A stretch of DNA of 64,000 nt, taken from contig VZRR01012414.1 in the NCBI GenBank assembly GCA_013398015.1, forward strand, positions 766,150-830,149. Direction: 5' to 3'. Below the pieces are notes generated by a model, which was not told where the DNA came from, did no database searches, and worked only from the letters and a program-made list of their open reading frames with translations. Below, piece by piece: positions 13,440 through 27,076 of this stretch. Within the stretch, counting starts at the first letter, position 1, and every line of letters starts with the position of its first letter. The DNA comes from Oreocharis arfaki. Taxonomy: Eukaryota > Chordata > Aves > Passeriformes > Paramythiidae. The position numbers and the translations under genes are program-made.

Positions 13440-13930
13440 CAATATAAAAAAAGACATTAGAGAGCATCCAAAAGAGAGACACAAGGATGGGGAGGGTCTG
13501 GAGTGGAAGTCTTATGAGGGGTGGCTGAGGTCACTTGATCCATTCAGCCTGGAGAAGAGGAGACTGAGGGGAGACCCCATTGCAGTTACAGCTTCCTCAT
13601 GAGGGGCAGAGGAGGGGCAGGCATTGTTCTCTTCTCTGTGGCACCAGTAACAGGACCCAAAGGAATGGCCTGAAATTGTGTCAGGGGAGGTTTAGATTGG
13701 ATATCAGGAAAAGGTTCTTCACCCAGAGGGTGATTTGGCACTGGAACAGGCTCCCCACAGAAACGGTCACAGCACCAAGCCTGACAGAGTTCAAAAAAGC
13801 ATTTGGACAATGCTCTCAAGCAGATGGTGTGACTCTTGGGGATGGTGCTGTGCAGAGCTAAGAGTTGGATTCAATGATCCTGATTGTTTCCTTCCAACTC
13901 AGGATATGCTAGGATTCTATAATTCTATTA
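13440..13930 (+). mobile_element. CR1 LINE 3' fragment
   Basis: It follows the CR1 3' consensus in order: GAGAGCATCCAAAAGAGAG, TTCAGCCTGGAGAAGAGGAG, GGGAGACCCCATTGCAG, TTAGATTGGATATCAGGAAA, TTCTTCACCCAGAGGGTG, GGCACTGGAACAGGCTCCCC and GAGTTCAA. It ends with a TTGGATTCAATGATCCT block and the terminal ATTCTATAATTCTAT repeat near 13914-13928. The copy is 5'-truncated and carries short deletions. The 93- and 77-codon frames in this interval are frames within the repeat, not genes. Confidence 0.93.
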
Positions 13931-16360
13931 TCTCACCCTCGTAGCACAACAGTTCAGCCTGCAAGAATGTTTAATGCTGACATCTAGGGACCAAATCCAT
14001 TACTGATAACAAAGATTGAAGAAAACCTAACATTTTAGCATGTATCAGTAAAGCAAATCTGGATTTCTGTTAAGAAATCTGGCTGCGCAAACATCCTCGC
14101 AAATGCAGGTAGCATCCATAGGAGCTTTTTGTACAGACACCAACACTTGCCAGGAAAGTTCTGTGCAAGAGATACCTGGGATAATATAGAAGTCATTTAT
14201 GCTGATCTATTTTAACATGAGCACAGACAGAGCAAGTACCTCAGCTTTGACCCGAATCTTTTTCTGCCTAGAACTAGAACATAGATATTTCTAACAATTT
14301 GTAATTGTGGTAGATGAAAGTCCTCTTTCCTCTGGGTGTGCACAGGTGGCTCTGAGGCTGTGTTTATATTGCAGTCTTGTGAGACGGATAGTGATAAATG
14401 CATTGTATACGAAATCCCAGAAGACTGAGGATTTTTTTGTTTTACTAGGCAAGGGCTATAAATAAAGCCTGTGGCACAAAACAGACTGCTGAATGAAACA
14501 AATGCACACTCACAAAATAAATCACAAAAACCTTAGCGGTTTACAAATGGACATTTTCAACTGGATCCAAACAGAGAGATGGAGAGCTTTTTTTTATACA
14601 AATGAAAGAACAGCTTTACTACTTTCTACAGGCACTTATGGGAAGCTACTATCAAATATTCATGGTAGCCTCTTGTCTACACAAGTCTGGTTGATGGAGT
14701 AATAGTGTTGACTCACCTGGCACAAAAACTCAGCCATTTTCTCTTTCCCCATCCAGTAAATCTGTGGCTGTCAGTGATAGGAGCTGATGGGAAATGATAG
14801 CCTTATTGAGCTGCCTCATGAACTGTAACTCATTTGTTCTGAAGACCTAGACTGACAGCCTCTGCATTTCTCCCTTCCAGCGAAATTGAGTATAAATCAC
14901 TTTATCATTTTTCCCCATGACAGTTTATCAGAATTCTGGAGTTTTATATGAAGTCATAGAGGCTGGTGGTAGAAATAAGACTTACAATCAATCTTGTTGT
15001 TGGAGGGCACTACGTCCTGCAAGGTTTAACATTCCCACGAAAAATTGCAATTTGACTTCCACTAACCAGACACATGCATACACATGACATGTGACAGAGA
15101 GGGAAAGCTAATCAGGCTCACTTCTACTGGGAAAATAACCTAAGCTTATGACCCATATGAACTTAAAATTTACAATCACTTTCAGTCCTTGGTAAGTTAA
15201 TTCCTCATTTTGACTTGTAAGTCTTCTAGTATATTCCCTAACCAACAAAATAATAAAATCCTTCTCTACACAATACTACTTCACTGGAAAAGAAACCTTC
15301 TCTTCTTGTTTGCTTTCATTCTTGGTCAGGCATAAAATAGAAGAATAGGATGGGTATACTAAAGGTAAATGTAGATTGCTACTCTAATCTAGAAACTTTT
15401 TTAGGAATTTGTTATTTAGAAAAAATGAACGACAATCACCATGGATAAGAACTACATAAAGTTAAAGACATCAGCACAAGAAAACCATTCAAGTTAATGA
15501 TTTCTCTTATTTCAAAAATCCTCTGTGAGTTTATATGTACTATGTAAATATTATTAATTAATTCCAGCTCTAAAGAACTTGTTGTATTTAAGCAAATAGC
15601 CATCTCTCTTAAAAAGGTAAAAGACATCAAGCTAGGCCCACAGACTCTCTACATGAAGCAACAAAGGACAGAGACACTTAGAAACATATACAAGCATATA
15701 AAATACAGTGACTTATACTTGTGACTTTGGTCATTGTAACTTCAAGGAAACTTGGGGATTTGATGACCAAAGGAACACAAATCATAATCATAAACCATCT
15801 CTAGGGAAATGGGTTATTATTTGGAGTCAGATTTTTTTGTTTGATTACATTAAACTAAAACTTGTTTCCTTGCACCCCTGGAAGTATAGCAGATGATGAC
15901 CTAAGCTGAAATAGCTGAATTTTGGTTCCTTTTGGGCTCTAGGATGAACGAATTTCTCCGATTATTTTTAGCTTTAGAAGTAATACATAAAATTTTATTT
16001 TCTTGATCCCTGAGGGTAGGTAGCCAAGAAAGTAAACTGTTCTATATAAGTGACAAGACAGGAGGTAATAATTTCTGACGGTGGGTGATATAATGAAGCT
16101 GTGTGATCTAGCATGTTCCCTGTTCACTGTATTTATTTTGTCAAAACGAAGCTCTTCCTGCTTACCAGCTATGGAAAAATTACAGTAGAATGCATGTTAT
16201 ATCAAATAATAAACTGAAGTCACCACAGTGCAATGCATTCCTAAGCTGAGCTTGAAGTTGATTCAACGACAGCAAAAACTTCATGCAACAGCAACCCATT
16301 CCCCTTAGAAGGCATGTTAATATCAGTGAGTTGCAAGGGAAAAGGTATTTGAATTTGATG
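13931..16360. other. Intronic sequence, nothing recognised
   Basis: AT-rich single-copy-looking sequence with only short chance frames on both strands. I saw no transposon, RNA gene or tandem repeat worth naming. Confidence 0.55.
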
Positions 16361-16437
16361 GACTTGTCAGTGTCAGGTTAATGGTTGGACTCAATGATCT
16401 TAGGGGTCTTTTCCGACCTAAATGATTCTACGATACT
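16361..16437 (+). mobile_element. CR1 LINE 3' tail (short)
   Basis: About 75 bp match the extreme CR1 3' end: GTGTCAGGTTAATGGTTGG, ACTCAATGATCTTAG, GGTCTTTTCCGACCTAAATG, then ATTCTACGAT. This is a severely 5'-truncated insertion, typical of this LINE family. The similarity to the consensus is high, so the copy is relatively young. Confidence 0.9.
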
Positions 16438-19400
16438 TGTAACACAGCAGGTAATGAGCATGTGTCTTAATTATTATAAATGGGTGAATATTGACATCAG
16501 CTGCCTGTTTTCTACTCCCTCAGCACTGACTACTGTCATTCTCTGCACACTCACTTGTCCAGCAGAAGCCTCCCCCACCTTTCTTTACTGAACTAGACTA
16601 AATGTTATTTCATCTGCTTTTGTATCAGGTTGCATCTGTCATTAGACAATGGACACTTGCTTGCCCCATTAAGTCTACTAATGACATGGAATTTTGCACA
16701 GCTGATGGATCAGTAAAGTAGAAACAATGTGCACACAGTATTCAGCACAACATGAAATGAATCTGAATTAAATGTAAACTATAAATAAAATCTGGAGATC
16801 CCTGGGAGATCAAAATTATGGCTATAAATAGAACACCATGAAATGTTTCAAAAGTTTCTTATTAAATGCAATGCCAAAGGCATTGAGAAGGCAATTTATA
16901 TCCATGACATGAACCTAAACCAAGAGTGGGCCAAATCTGAATGCAATTGGATCCTCAATGGTGGTATTTGTAAGAGAAGAAAGAGAATAGTCATAAAGAT
17001 GCTGAGTGTTTGGAAGGGGTTGTTTCTTTGTTTTACATCGCGAAAATCAAAACACAGGGAACTCTACTGGTCAAATGCTTTAACTTTCTGATCTTATTAT
17101 TGAAGCCCGAATTGTCAAAATAACCCTGATAGGATTTCTCCTCTGAGATAAATTAATGTATAGAGTTCACAGCCTCATGCAGACTTCACAGAAACAATTT
17201 CAGAAAGTCGACAGAACAAATATTTATAAGAAATAATATTGTGGGGCGTAAAAAAGGACTTACAAACTGAAATGGATTTTCTTTTCTGTTCATAAAAATC
17301 CAGACTATCCACAGAAAATACTGCACAAATGCAAATTCAGCGCATTTATGCAGGTGTACCTTTTAAAAAAATATTGTAAGTCTCTTATGAAAAATTAGTA
17401 CAGTTTTGAATTCTGTTTCTGCCTTTAACTTCTGCAAATGTGCTGACATTGTACATTACCCTTAGGTTAAAAAAAGTCAAGTAAGTAAATGTTCAGAAAG
17501 CACGCTGCCCTGCAAATGTCATAAGGCTATTACTGTTTTCATGTGGAGGGTTTTAAAGGCTGTTGAGATGAAAAGGAATTATAGCCAAGTCACTTAAGTG
17601 TCATGAATTTTCCACTGTGCTTCAGGCATGTTTTTGGGAGCTTGTGTGTGTCTTGCTAATAGCTTGACCTTCATGGATTATTAAGATGAAATTTTATGCA
17701 ATGAAAATGCTGAAAATTTGAGCTAAACAGCATACTTTGAAACGACTATGTTTAAATATGCTAATTGCAGCTGTTTTGTAAAGCAAAATGTTATCATAAT
17801 TGCAGAGAGGATTGAGATGCTGGCTATCACACAGTGGTATGCAAGCAAGCCTGTCTTAGCATTTTATGGGAGTGTTTTCTTCCTTTGGGTAGCTTATATT
17901 CTTTTTTGTATTTATTTATGGATTGGAGAACACACAAGTGAAACAAAAAGCATCTTTCTTCAGACACTTGTCTGCTCCCACCCCAAAGTGAGTCAGAAAG
18001 ATAACATTTCTTAGCATATTAATCAGACAGATTTTCCTTTCATCTACATTCCAGATAGAAATACGCATATTCTAAGCAAAGCTTCACTGCTGCTGAAATG
18101 AAAGCCCTGAAACACAACAAAGCCACTGGAAAAAGGAGGCAGGTAAATGGTATCAAGGCAGACTCATTTTTGTTGCTGTAGATGAATTGCAGGTGTTCTA
18201 TGAGGGTTGTGGGTTGTGATCAATGAAAAGGATCGTAACATTTCTGAGCCAAAGAACTGCAATTCAACTACAGGAGAAGTGCATTCTGCTATGGGTGGAG
18301 ACGAGAATCACAAAATGACTTCAGTGAAAGAAAAAATAGATCTTTCAAAAAAAGAAAAATCAAGAGAGATTTTGGAAAAATTAAAAGACTGCAAAGCAAC
18401 AACTGGCAGAAAAGATGGGAATTTCTGTAGTTCAAAAAACCAGAGGAAGCAGATGGTACAAATCCTTGTCTTTATGCATATGCAATTTGGAAAGTAACAT
18501 TTCACTTGTAGCATATTTTATTTCTTCAGTTTTGTTAATTCTTTTTTTGTTGTTGTTGCATTTTGTCTTTGCTGCAGAATCCAAGAATTCATATTTGAGG
18601 GACATCAAATGAGAAGCATGTTTAAACAACTGACTCCAGCATTGCCTAACAAAGTGTTCTCTTACAATATATCACATGCAACATTGAAAAGATTTTTTTT
18701 CCTCTTTTTCTGTATTTGATAGTATAATGACTAGAAGGTTTAAAATGAATGTGAAATCTCCTTGACCTATTTTTGGCTCTCCCATCACTCAGATAAATAC
18801 AATCTCTCATTGGCTATAATGTGTGTTGAAACACAAGTGTCCCAGCCTTGACAGCTGAAATTTCAGGTGGATATAATAGCAATACCTCCTTGTAAGTTCA
18901 TAGCTGGAAACTATTCCAGTTGGGAGCTATTCCAGTTTGTAAAATGATAAGGTATTCACAGAGTCACAAAGTGGGAATAACTGCATTTACCCTGTGATTA
19001 GGCTTCCCATATTATCCTAGGGTGCATCTATTCTTATCTCTCCTTTGCCTTCTGAGTGGAATCACTCCTGTGGGCCTCACTGTTAGTTCAGTTGTCTCAG
19101 AGGGGATATTTAAGGGGGTTTTTTCTGATATTGAGACCTGTATCTGTCCCATGACTCTTTCAGGTCTGCAGCCTTTGATTTAATATATTTTATAAGCATA
19201 GATTTGCATATATATACATTTATTCATTTATTTATTTACTTACTTACTTACTTATTTATTTATATGTGTGTGCTCTTCTTTCCATATTCTCTGAAAGGTA
19301 TGGAAATTCTCCCACAAATAAAGTTGTTTTGTTTTTTTTTTAAATTTTCATTTGGTAGAACTGTGTTATTTTTTCTCCTTTAGCTGGTTCGATCTTTTTT

Positions 19401-20660
19401 TCCCCTGTAATCAATGGCCAACCAAATAATGAGTTACAATGTTCTTATACATCCCTCTGCTATGTACACAAATTTTAGATATTAGAACTGTCACGTGTCC
19501 ATAACTGAGATATATTGTCTATGCACTGTAAATACAGTTCCATATCTAGTCCTGGATTTGGGCTCACTTAACCTAATTATATCCATCAAATATTAAGTTC
19601 TCTTGGAAGCAGATCTAAACAAAATGCAGTTCATTTGCTTGTGGGTGCTGGTAATGATGGGAATGCCCAACCATCTGTGTCTCTTCAGGTTGTGATCTCC
19701 TCAGATCTCAAGGTAAGCAGATTCTGGCCTGCATAATAATTGGCTGGGAACTTTCCAAAGAAAATCTCAGGTGCTAAGGAAAGTAGCACTGATGATTCGA
19801 TATTTGGCACTCTTTCCTTTCTTCAGTAGGAGACCACTGTCTCAGCATAATATCGAGAAACCATTTGGTAACTCAGCGTGCCAGCTTCCAAGGGAGACAC
19901 AATCAGTGCAGACAAGACTTGCAGTTAGAAAATATCTAGGGTATTTCTTGCAATATGAGCAGACAAAATACCATTTTTGGATACAAACCAAAGATCTGCT
20001 TGTGCAGTAAACTGCTAAACTGGCTAGGAGGATTCAGTACATGCCATTGCAAAGTCTGCTTTAGAGCACTGAATGAACTACATTAACACACAAACTTCCA
20101 TGACATATTTGTGGGAAATTCATGAAAACTACTCGGTACTATTGTTGGCATTCTTCCCAGAAAGATAGGCCAGAGTTTTTAGGTGTAGCGTAACTGGATT
20201 ATTAGGCACCCTTAAAATAAGTAATTTAGATAAAAGGAACAGTTTCCATCAGATCAAGGAGTAGCCAGAGAGCTGAAACGCCTGATTTGTCTTCCTGTTC
20301 TGTTAATACTGTGTCTGTGGCAAACTATTTGCAAAGAAAACTGCCTTATCAGGATGCAGTCTGCATAACTATTTTTAATCTATTAATGTGATGTTTCAGT
20401 GGGAACCTTTGCATACATTAGTTTCTGGTATACAATGAGCTTCATTTAAGAGTTACTATATTGCTTGCAAATAAAAGTTTATCGGGAAAAAAAGGCGTCC
20501 TTATTATGCCTAAGCACTATACATACTCTTCTTTTCTTGGACTGACTATTCTGCCTTTTGAGAAGAAAAGAAATATTCATATTTTATATAACAAGAAAAT
20601 GTTGTGTTTATAAAGGCAGCCTTCAAGAGGACATTGCTATTACTCTATGAAGAGACTGGA
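16438..20660. other. Intronic sequence with a TTTA/CTTA tract, no gene recognised
   Basis: AT-rich sequence with a tetranucleotide tract at 19219-19263. The block 17400-17740 has the even, non-repetitive composition often seen in conserved non-coding elements, but that is only an impression. Short frames on both strands are chance. Confidence 0.5.
19219..19263 (+). repeat. Interrupted TTTA/CTTA tetranucleotide repeat
   Basis: TTTA-type units (ATTTATTCATTTATTTATTT) pass into four ACTT units and back to ATTT units, for about 45 bp in total. Confidence 0.85.
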
Positions 20661-20830
20661 AAACCACAGAATCAGTTAGACTGGATAACATCTCCAAGAT
20701 CATCAGGTCCAACCTTTGACTGACAGCACCCCCATGCCAGCCAAACCACAACACCATGCCCAATCATTTCTTGGGAAACTTCTGGGAATGGTGACTCCAC
20801 TACCTCCCTTGGTCAGCCCATTCCAATGTC
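20661..20830 (-). mobile_element. CR1 LINE 3' fragment, inverted
   Basis: On the plus strand it starts with the inverted CR1 end (CCACAGAATCAGTTAGACTG), then CATCTCCAAGATCATCAGG, TCCAACC, and the block ending CCTCCCTTGGTCAGCCCATT followed by CCAATG. This is the reverse complement of the CR1 3' region. The outer edge of the terminal repeat is eroded. Confidence 0.88.
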
Positions 20831-23800
20831 ACATGTGTAATATGCAAATGCATATTAAATGCATATCCAGTGCAAAATGTGTAACAAGTAAGTTATGTCA
20901 CAAACAGAAATAACATGGTTCTGGTTTTCAAAGTGCACTTTGGGCACTTAATGTAACAATGGTCCTGATGTGAAAGTTGTGTATAATCATTTAATCAGAT
21001 TCTGTGTAGCATTACCCTCACAAAAAGACAATAAATAACGTCTTCCCTTTCAAAATGCCTGAATACTAGTCGTCATAATTCAGTAACATGAATTGCAATA
21101 TGGTAGGGTTGGCCATCTTTTTTTTTTTCTGGAGATCTACATAAACCTACACAGAACAGAAAATTTTGAATGTAATTGTGGGTTATAATGTATCTTGGAT
21201 TTAACACTTAGTAGACCATTTACTTGATAGAAGCGCAGCGAGCACAACTCTTAAGGACAGACTGAAAACGAAGAGTGCATGTTTTCCATACGAAAAGGTG
21301 ACCTATAGAAAAGAGAGGTATTTAAGACATGAATTATCATTAGCCTCATAAGTCCATCACTTCTCTGAATTTCATTTTCTTAAGACAAAATTACATGCAT
21401 GTATTATAGAAATAATTGATCAAATCAAACATATTTTTAGCCTTTCTGTACTTTTTGATTCTTATGCTGAGTATACTCTGAGACATGCAACTAACAGCTA
21501 CCCCATGTGTTTCTCTAATCACCTTGACCTAAGGCAGAGAGAAATGAGAGATAAATGTGCAGTGGAGTATCATTTTTTGGCAGTATTATTGCTGTTATAT
21601 TTGAAAATTATTGTTATATGTGCACTTCCTCAAAATAGATGTTGCTCTGTATTTATATTAAGGAAGAACAAAGCAAGAAATACCACTGTAGAAAGAGTTG
21701 TTGAGGTTTGTGACTGTTCCTCAAGAAGCTCATTCTAACCTTACGATTTTTTCTTGTTTGTTAAAAATGGCAGTATTCTTGTCTCTCAGAAAGAGAAATA
21801 AAAATTAATGTTTGTCATCTTATTAAAATAAAAAAAACCCAGAAAAAATTACACTTTCCTTGGTACCAAAACTATTTGGAACTGTAACATTTTCAAGTTA
21901 TTAAGTTGCAAATGCATCATGGAATTGCATATTTGAGCAATTATGTCTCAAAAGCTGAAAAATGGGAAGACATCCTGTAAAAGAGGAGTCCTGTCTTGAC
22001 ACGACTGTCCTTTCTCTTTGCCCCTGCGTTCCAGTGAACATAAAAGATTAAAGGCAGCTGAAGTCCTCTCAATTCTACACAAGACTCAGCAAAAGTAACA
22101 AGCCTCCATCCATCCCTGTAAATTTTCTTCAGAAACTGAATCCCAGATGAGCTCAGGAATAAAGATCTCTCACTGAAAATGAGCAATGAGAGTGTTTCTC
22201 CTGCTTTCCTTGCACTTCCCCTTTCTACCTCCCAAAAGTTAAAATAATTGAATCTATGACACAAAAATATAGTGAAGTATGATAAACATCATTCCAACAG
22301 AAACCGATCCCAAACAATAACGTGTGGGAAGGAATAAAAGGCAAAAATTCCTTATATTTGTATCAGTGAAAAACTGCCTGTTCAGCTACCATTTTCCTCA
22401 ACAATTTGCAGTCTGTCCTTTTTTTTATTTCATAATGTTTTTACTCTCCTCTTCCCTCAAAACTCTCTGATATGTTTTCCTATCCTTAGATATGAAACAA
22501 AGGGACATGATTAGTCTTTGCCTTTCCACTGAAATTGTTAAACAGATATTACTGAAATCTGAATAAGGGAAAAAACATGTTATATTAACTAATTAGGTTT
22601 CAATTCCTCCACACTTCTCATGTCATAATGCTGTCAAATCTCAAAAATCTTCTAAACACTGAATTTCTACAGAAAGGAAAATAGGGAGAAAAAGCACTCC
22701 TAATTTTTTATCAATAAAAAAGCAAACATACATATCTTTTCGCTCTTCAAAAACTATAACTATAAAAACTGGAGTAATTATTTTAAAATATATGAGTGCA
22801 GTAGTTTATGGAAATTAGTCCACTTATAGGCTTTCTTTTTAATCTTTTGTGGGCAATATTTCTACCATTAGTTTTGTTAATGAAGCTTTTTATCAGTTTT
22901 TCCAACCACCACTAATGAAAAGAAATGAGACTTAAGAAAAACTAGTCTACTTAAGAGAAACTAGTCTTACAGAAAAGAATGGAAAACATACAAGAATCTT
23001 CTGTCTCTTTTTTGCATTGACATGCAATATGTAACCCATGGCGAATTTTCTGCTGTGCTGGGGGAAGTTGGCTGGGAGGGGCTGATTGCTTGGGGCTGGG
23101 CAGGGCATCGGTCAGTGGGTGGTGAGAAATTGCATTGTGCAACCCTAGTGTTTTGGTGGGTTTATTGTTCTCTCCCTCTCTCATTTTCATTATCATCATT
23201 ATTGTTATTATTATTATTATCATTAGTAGTAGGAGTAATGGTAGCAACACATTTTTGTTTCAATTATTAATCTGTCTTTACCGCAACCAATGAATTTTAC
23301 CTTTTTTCTGATTCTCCTCCTTGTTCTGCTGGGGAGAGTGAGTAAGTGGCTGCACGGTACTTAGCTGCCTGCTGGGGTTAAGCCACGATAGTCCTACCTG
23401 CCCTAGCCTCATTTTATATCTTGGGAATGACATTGATGATGTAGAATAACTCTGGACAGTCTGTGTCAGCTGCCCTGGCTATTCACTGGGAAACTGAAAA
23501 GTCCTCAATTTAGAGTAAGGGCTACACAGCAACAACCACAATACTAATGTGTTATTAACATTATTCTCATGCTAAATCCAAACTACAGACTGTGCCAGAT
23601 GTTAAGAAGGAAATTAGCTCTATCCTAGCCAACACCAGGAAAATAACCCCCAAAATTTGCAGCACAATCAAATGAAAAAATAGTAAAAGAAAGCCCAGTA
23701 AAACTAAGGCAAAAAAAAAAAAAGCCTCCAAAAATTCATATATCACCTCATCACCATATGAACACATGGTTCTTTGATGCTATTTGCAGACAAATCTCTA

Positions 23801-26450
23801 TCATCTTCATGAGATCATAATTAAAAGATAATATGTTAATAGTACTGATTTAAAAGCAGATTTCTATGGCATGCAGTTTCCATGGAGAATGGAGAGGTAG
23901 AGTTTCAGGTGATGAATCCAGGATGAGACTGTGTTTGCCTTTCCAGGTTAAATAGTTGTCTTGAAAACATGAAACCGTCCATTGAAATGCAAAGCACACT
24001 TACAGGAAGTCAGACACCACACTGAGGTCTACTACTTAGGATTCACAACAGCCCCTGGCCACAAATAAGCACTACTAAGTACAGACTAATTCTAGATGGA
24101 AGTAGGCAAACATAACCTACAAACAGAGTAACTGCAAGTAGGTCTCAGCTAAAGGTGGGAGTTAATTAGAACTTCTCTGAAGACTGACCAGGATAATATA
24201 CTTAGCTTAAAAAAGGTGAAATTCAAGGACTTTTGGGCATTTTATAAATTAGAAACTCAATTTATCCATCATATGTGTTATGATGTTTTATAATGATAGG
24301 CTAAAGAAAATTTGTGTCTCAAATTCAGGACACTGAGCAGAATTCCTTAATCATAAATTTTAATACCTTGGAAGGAGAGTCATTACGCTTCAAATTTATC
24401 AGTCTTAATTAATCTTCAAGTTACTTTGGCCCAGATCACAGATAACATATGCTTTTTACAGATACTAATATAATACACAGAAAATACCTATGTTCTCTAC
24501 AGATCACAGATAAGTCATACATAAGTCAATGCTGTTCAAGACCAGGCAATTATATTCATACAAAAAATATGATGGGTAAGTAGAAAAAATAATAAATTAA
24601 TATTTAGTGAAATCACTTTAAAAAAAGGACTTGAAATTTATTTTGAGGAATTTGCAAACCAATTGCAGTACCATTTTTGAAAGCACAATATCTGAGCCTT
24701 TCCCAGGTCATGGAATCAAACCCAAATAAATTGCTTCCAGAATAAGTGGGAGGATTTTTTTTTTTTCCTGCTTCTTGGAATCTTACATAAACATCCAAAG
24801 AAACTAATCCGCTTCATTCCCAACAGCAATAGGCATTAGAAATTTCCTAAGACAAAATTTCCTGCAGAGAATTCTGGAACAGAAATGTTTCATAGACTCC
24901 TTGTAGTGCAATGTGAACTACTTAAGAAAATATAAGCTATTCCCTGTTATTTCATATAACTGCACAGAAAAGTTTTGATTGGCAGTGTTTCTGTCTGCAA
25001 AAATATCTTGATTAGGCTTTGTACATGTACATGTGCATGAACATTTGTTAGCAGCTGCTCAAGGTGACATCTGCTATAAGTCCTCAACTGTGGCATAGTA
25101 TGCAGATCATATTTTACTTTCTCCAAAATTTATTTATGCTTCTTATACATTTTAATACATTTTTTATAAATATGTATAATCAAATAGATTTTGTTTACAG
25201 TTTTTTTCTTCCACACAGCAACCAGGGTTACTGTACTGTATTTTCAATCCCTCCAGAGTTTGGCTGATGCTTGATAGATTGCAGTGCCACCTCAAAATAA
25301 AAGCACTTCCAATATACTATTTTTTGCTGGCACATTTCAAAAACACTCAGTCCTCCAATTATTTTCCAAGATCAAAATGGCAACAAAATGTGTGTCTGAT
25401 TAGCTAGTAAAATAATACTACAAATCATAGCTACTTCCTTGTATATGCCAACCTCATTTATCGCACAAGAGAAGACTGGGCTTGTAAAGTGGAAAAATTA
25501 AGCTTTTTTTCCTAAAAGTGCACCTCTGAAAGGGCAAGCGCAGGCTTGAAAATACTAGATTTTTTTTTTTTTTCAAAGTGTTCTTTTTCTGATTGTGCTA
25601 CTTTTCTGGGTTTTATTCTTTGGTATGACTTCACAGGGAACCTTTTGTTGTATTAATCTGAAAAAAACTGGAAATAGTCTAAATGCATACTAAATACTTA
25701 AAGACATCAAAAAGGTTTTTGGTAATACCATGCAACTCTCATAACTATTCTACAGAAGTAAAAGAACAGACTGTGTCAATGCCATTTCAGAATAAAGATG
25801 TCTACAGCTCAGCTGCTGTAGAAATCATAGTGACATGACAGCATTTAAAAGAGCATTGCCTGTTGACACTGCTTGAGCCTGGCTGAGCATCTGGCCCTGA
25901 GATTATAACTACATAAAGATCATGAGATTGAGAACTATAGATCCATAATTGATAAATATTCTATTTTCTAAATACAAATAAGTCTGTCTGAACCATCATC
26001 ATTGAAAGCAACACATGCTGTGTAGCGATCATGATCCATCTTCCTGGTGTCTCTGGGACGTGCGTCCTGTGATGTCCTGCCATAACAGACAAGACACTGA
26101 TACTGAGCTACGACCAAGGCTTTGAAACCATACCACTGAAAGAGATTATCTGAGATATGGAACAACTTGATGGAGCAGAGAAGAGTTCAGTAGGTTGTAA
26201 CCTTTCCAGCAGCATCATCAGTATGCACTCCGTCACGAGAAAAGTGATATTTAGCCTTTGCATATCTGTTGCAGGTGTTCTGCCCTGTGTTGGACAGGCT
26301 GTTCCACGGCCTGCACTCCGAGTCCTTTCCAAGGACATACTACACAAAACTGTACTTTCCATTCCATATGCAGATCTTATGCTATATTTGTAAAACATTA
26401 TGTAAAGGAAAAAGAACTATAATTGTCTATTGTAGCATGTTTTGTAAAGG
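20831..26450. other. AT-rich intronic sequence, no gene recognised
   Basis: About 5.6 kb with no recognisable gene. It includes a POU-like motif pair at 20842-20866, a TTA microsatellite at 23186-23225, and poly-A/T runs. The 107-codon minus frame at 21941-22264 and the overlapping opposite-strand frames at 26108-26398 match nothing I know and look like chance. Confidence 0.5.
23186..23225 (+). repeat. TTA/CAT trinucleotide microsatellite
   Basis: Mixed ATC and ATT trinucleotides lead into a run of about seven TTA units, followed by an imperfect TAG extension. On the complementary strand it yields a run of isoleucine and methionine codons that is not a gene. Confidence 0.85.
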
Positions 26451-26890
26451 GTAGATGAGATGACCCAAACAATTATAGTCTGCTTAGATGAACTTCTGTT
26501 CTAGGGAAAGTCACAGAAAAGCTGATGCAACATAAAAGTGCTAAAGAAATAAAGGATGGTGGCATAATTAGTGCCAATCAGCACAGTTTTATGGAAAACA
26601 GATCTCATCAGGACTTTTGATGAGGCGACAAGTTCAGTACATAGAGGAAAGTGTGTTGACATAATACGACTTCCGTAAGGGCAGTTGTCTGCACAACATT
26701 CAGATTAAAAATTAGCACTACACAAGATTCCCTGTAGCACATAATAATCCTTTGAAAAACTTGTTCACTGGCTAATCTCAGAAAACAGCTGTTAATTGGG
26801 AACCATTATGCAAAAAAACAACAAAAAAAAATTAGTGGGCTTGTGCAAAGATCTTGATCTGTATAATATTCATTATTCCAGAATTTGCAC
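26451..26890 (+). mobile_element. Ancient CR1-type LINE remnant, reverse-transcriptase region
   Basis: The sequence can be read along the old CR1 ORF2 in order: AACAATTATAG, then GGGAAAGTCACAGAAAAGCT, ATAAAGGATGGTGGCATAAT, AGTGCCAATCAGCACAG, TTTATGGAAAACAGATCTCA, GATGAGGCGACAAG, then GTGTTGACATAATA with CTTCCGTAAGG, and later TGGCTAATCTCAGAAAAC and AGTGGG. These correspond to the remembered reverse-transcriptase blocks around NANQHGF, FMENRS and VDII.LDF.KAF, up to the SG.PQGS motif. There are many stops and frameshifts, so it is an old dead copy, far more diverged than the CR1 fragments at 13.4 or 27 kb. Confidence 0.75.
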
Positions 26891-27076
26891 ATTCATGTTA
26901 GCAAAAATTTGCAGTTCATAAAAAAATGGAATGATGAATACTCATGAGGAATAGACATTGTTACTCATACACCTGCATTACAGAGTAAAGTAGATTTTCA
27001 AAACACATTTTAATATCTTAGAATGAGGAAGAAGAAACACACATCACAGATTTTCTGATGGATACCTGAATTTTGT

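Noticed and set aside
21941..22264. 107-codon minus-strand frame
   Set aside because: No recognisable domain, no splice-site support seen, and a length compatible with chance.
26108..26398. Opposite-strand frames sharing GQAVPR with a frame near 54.1 kb
   Set aside because: The underlying DNA agrees over only about 17 bases with mismatches; coincidence is the simplest explanation.
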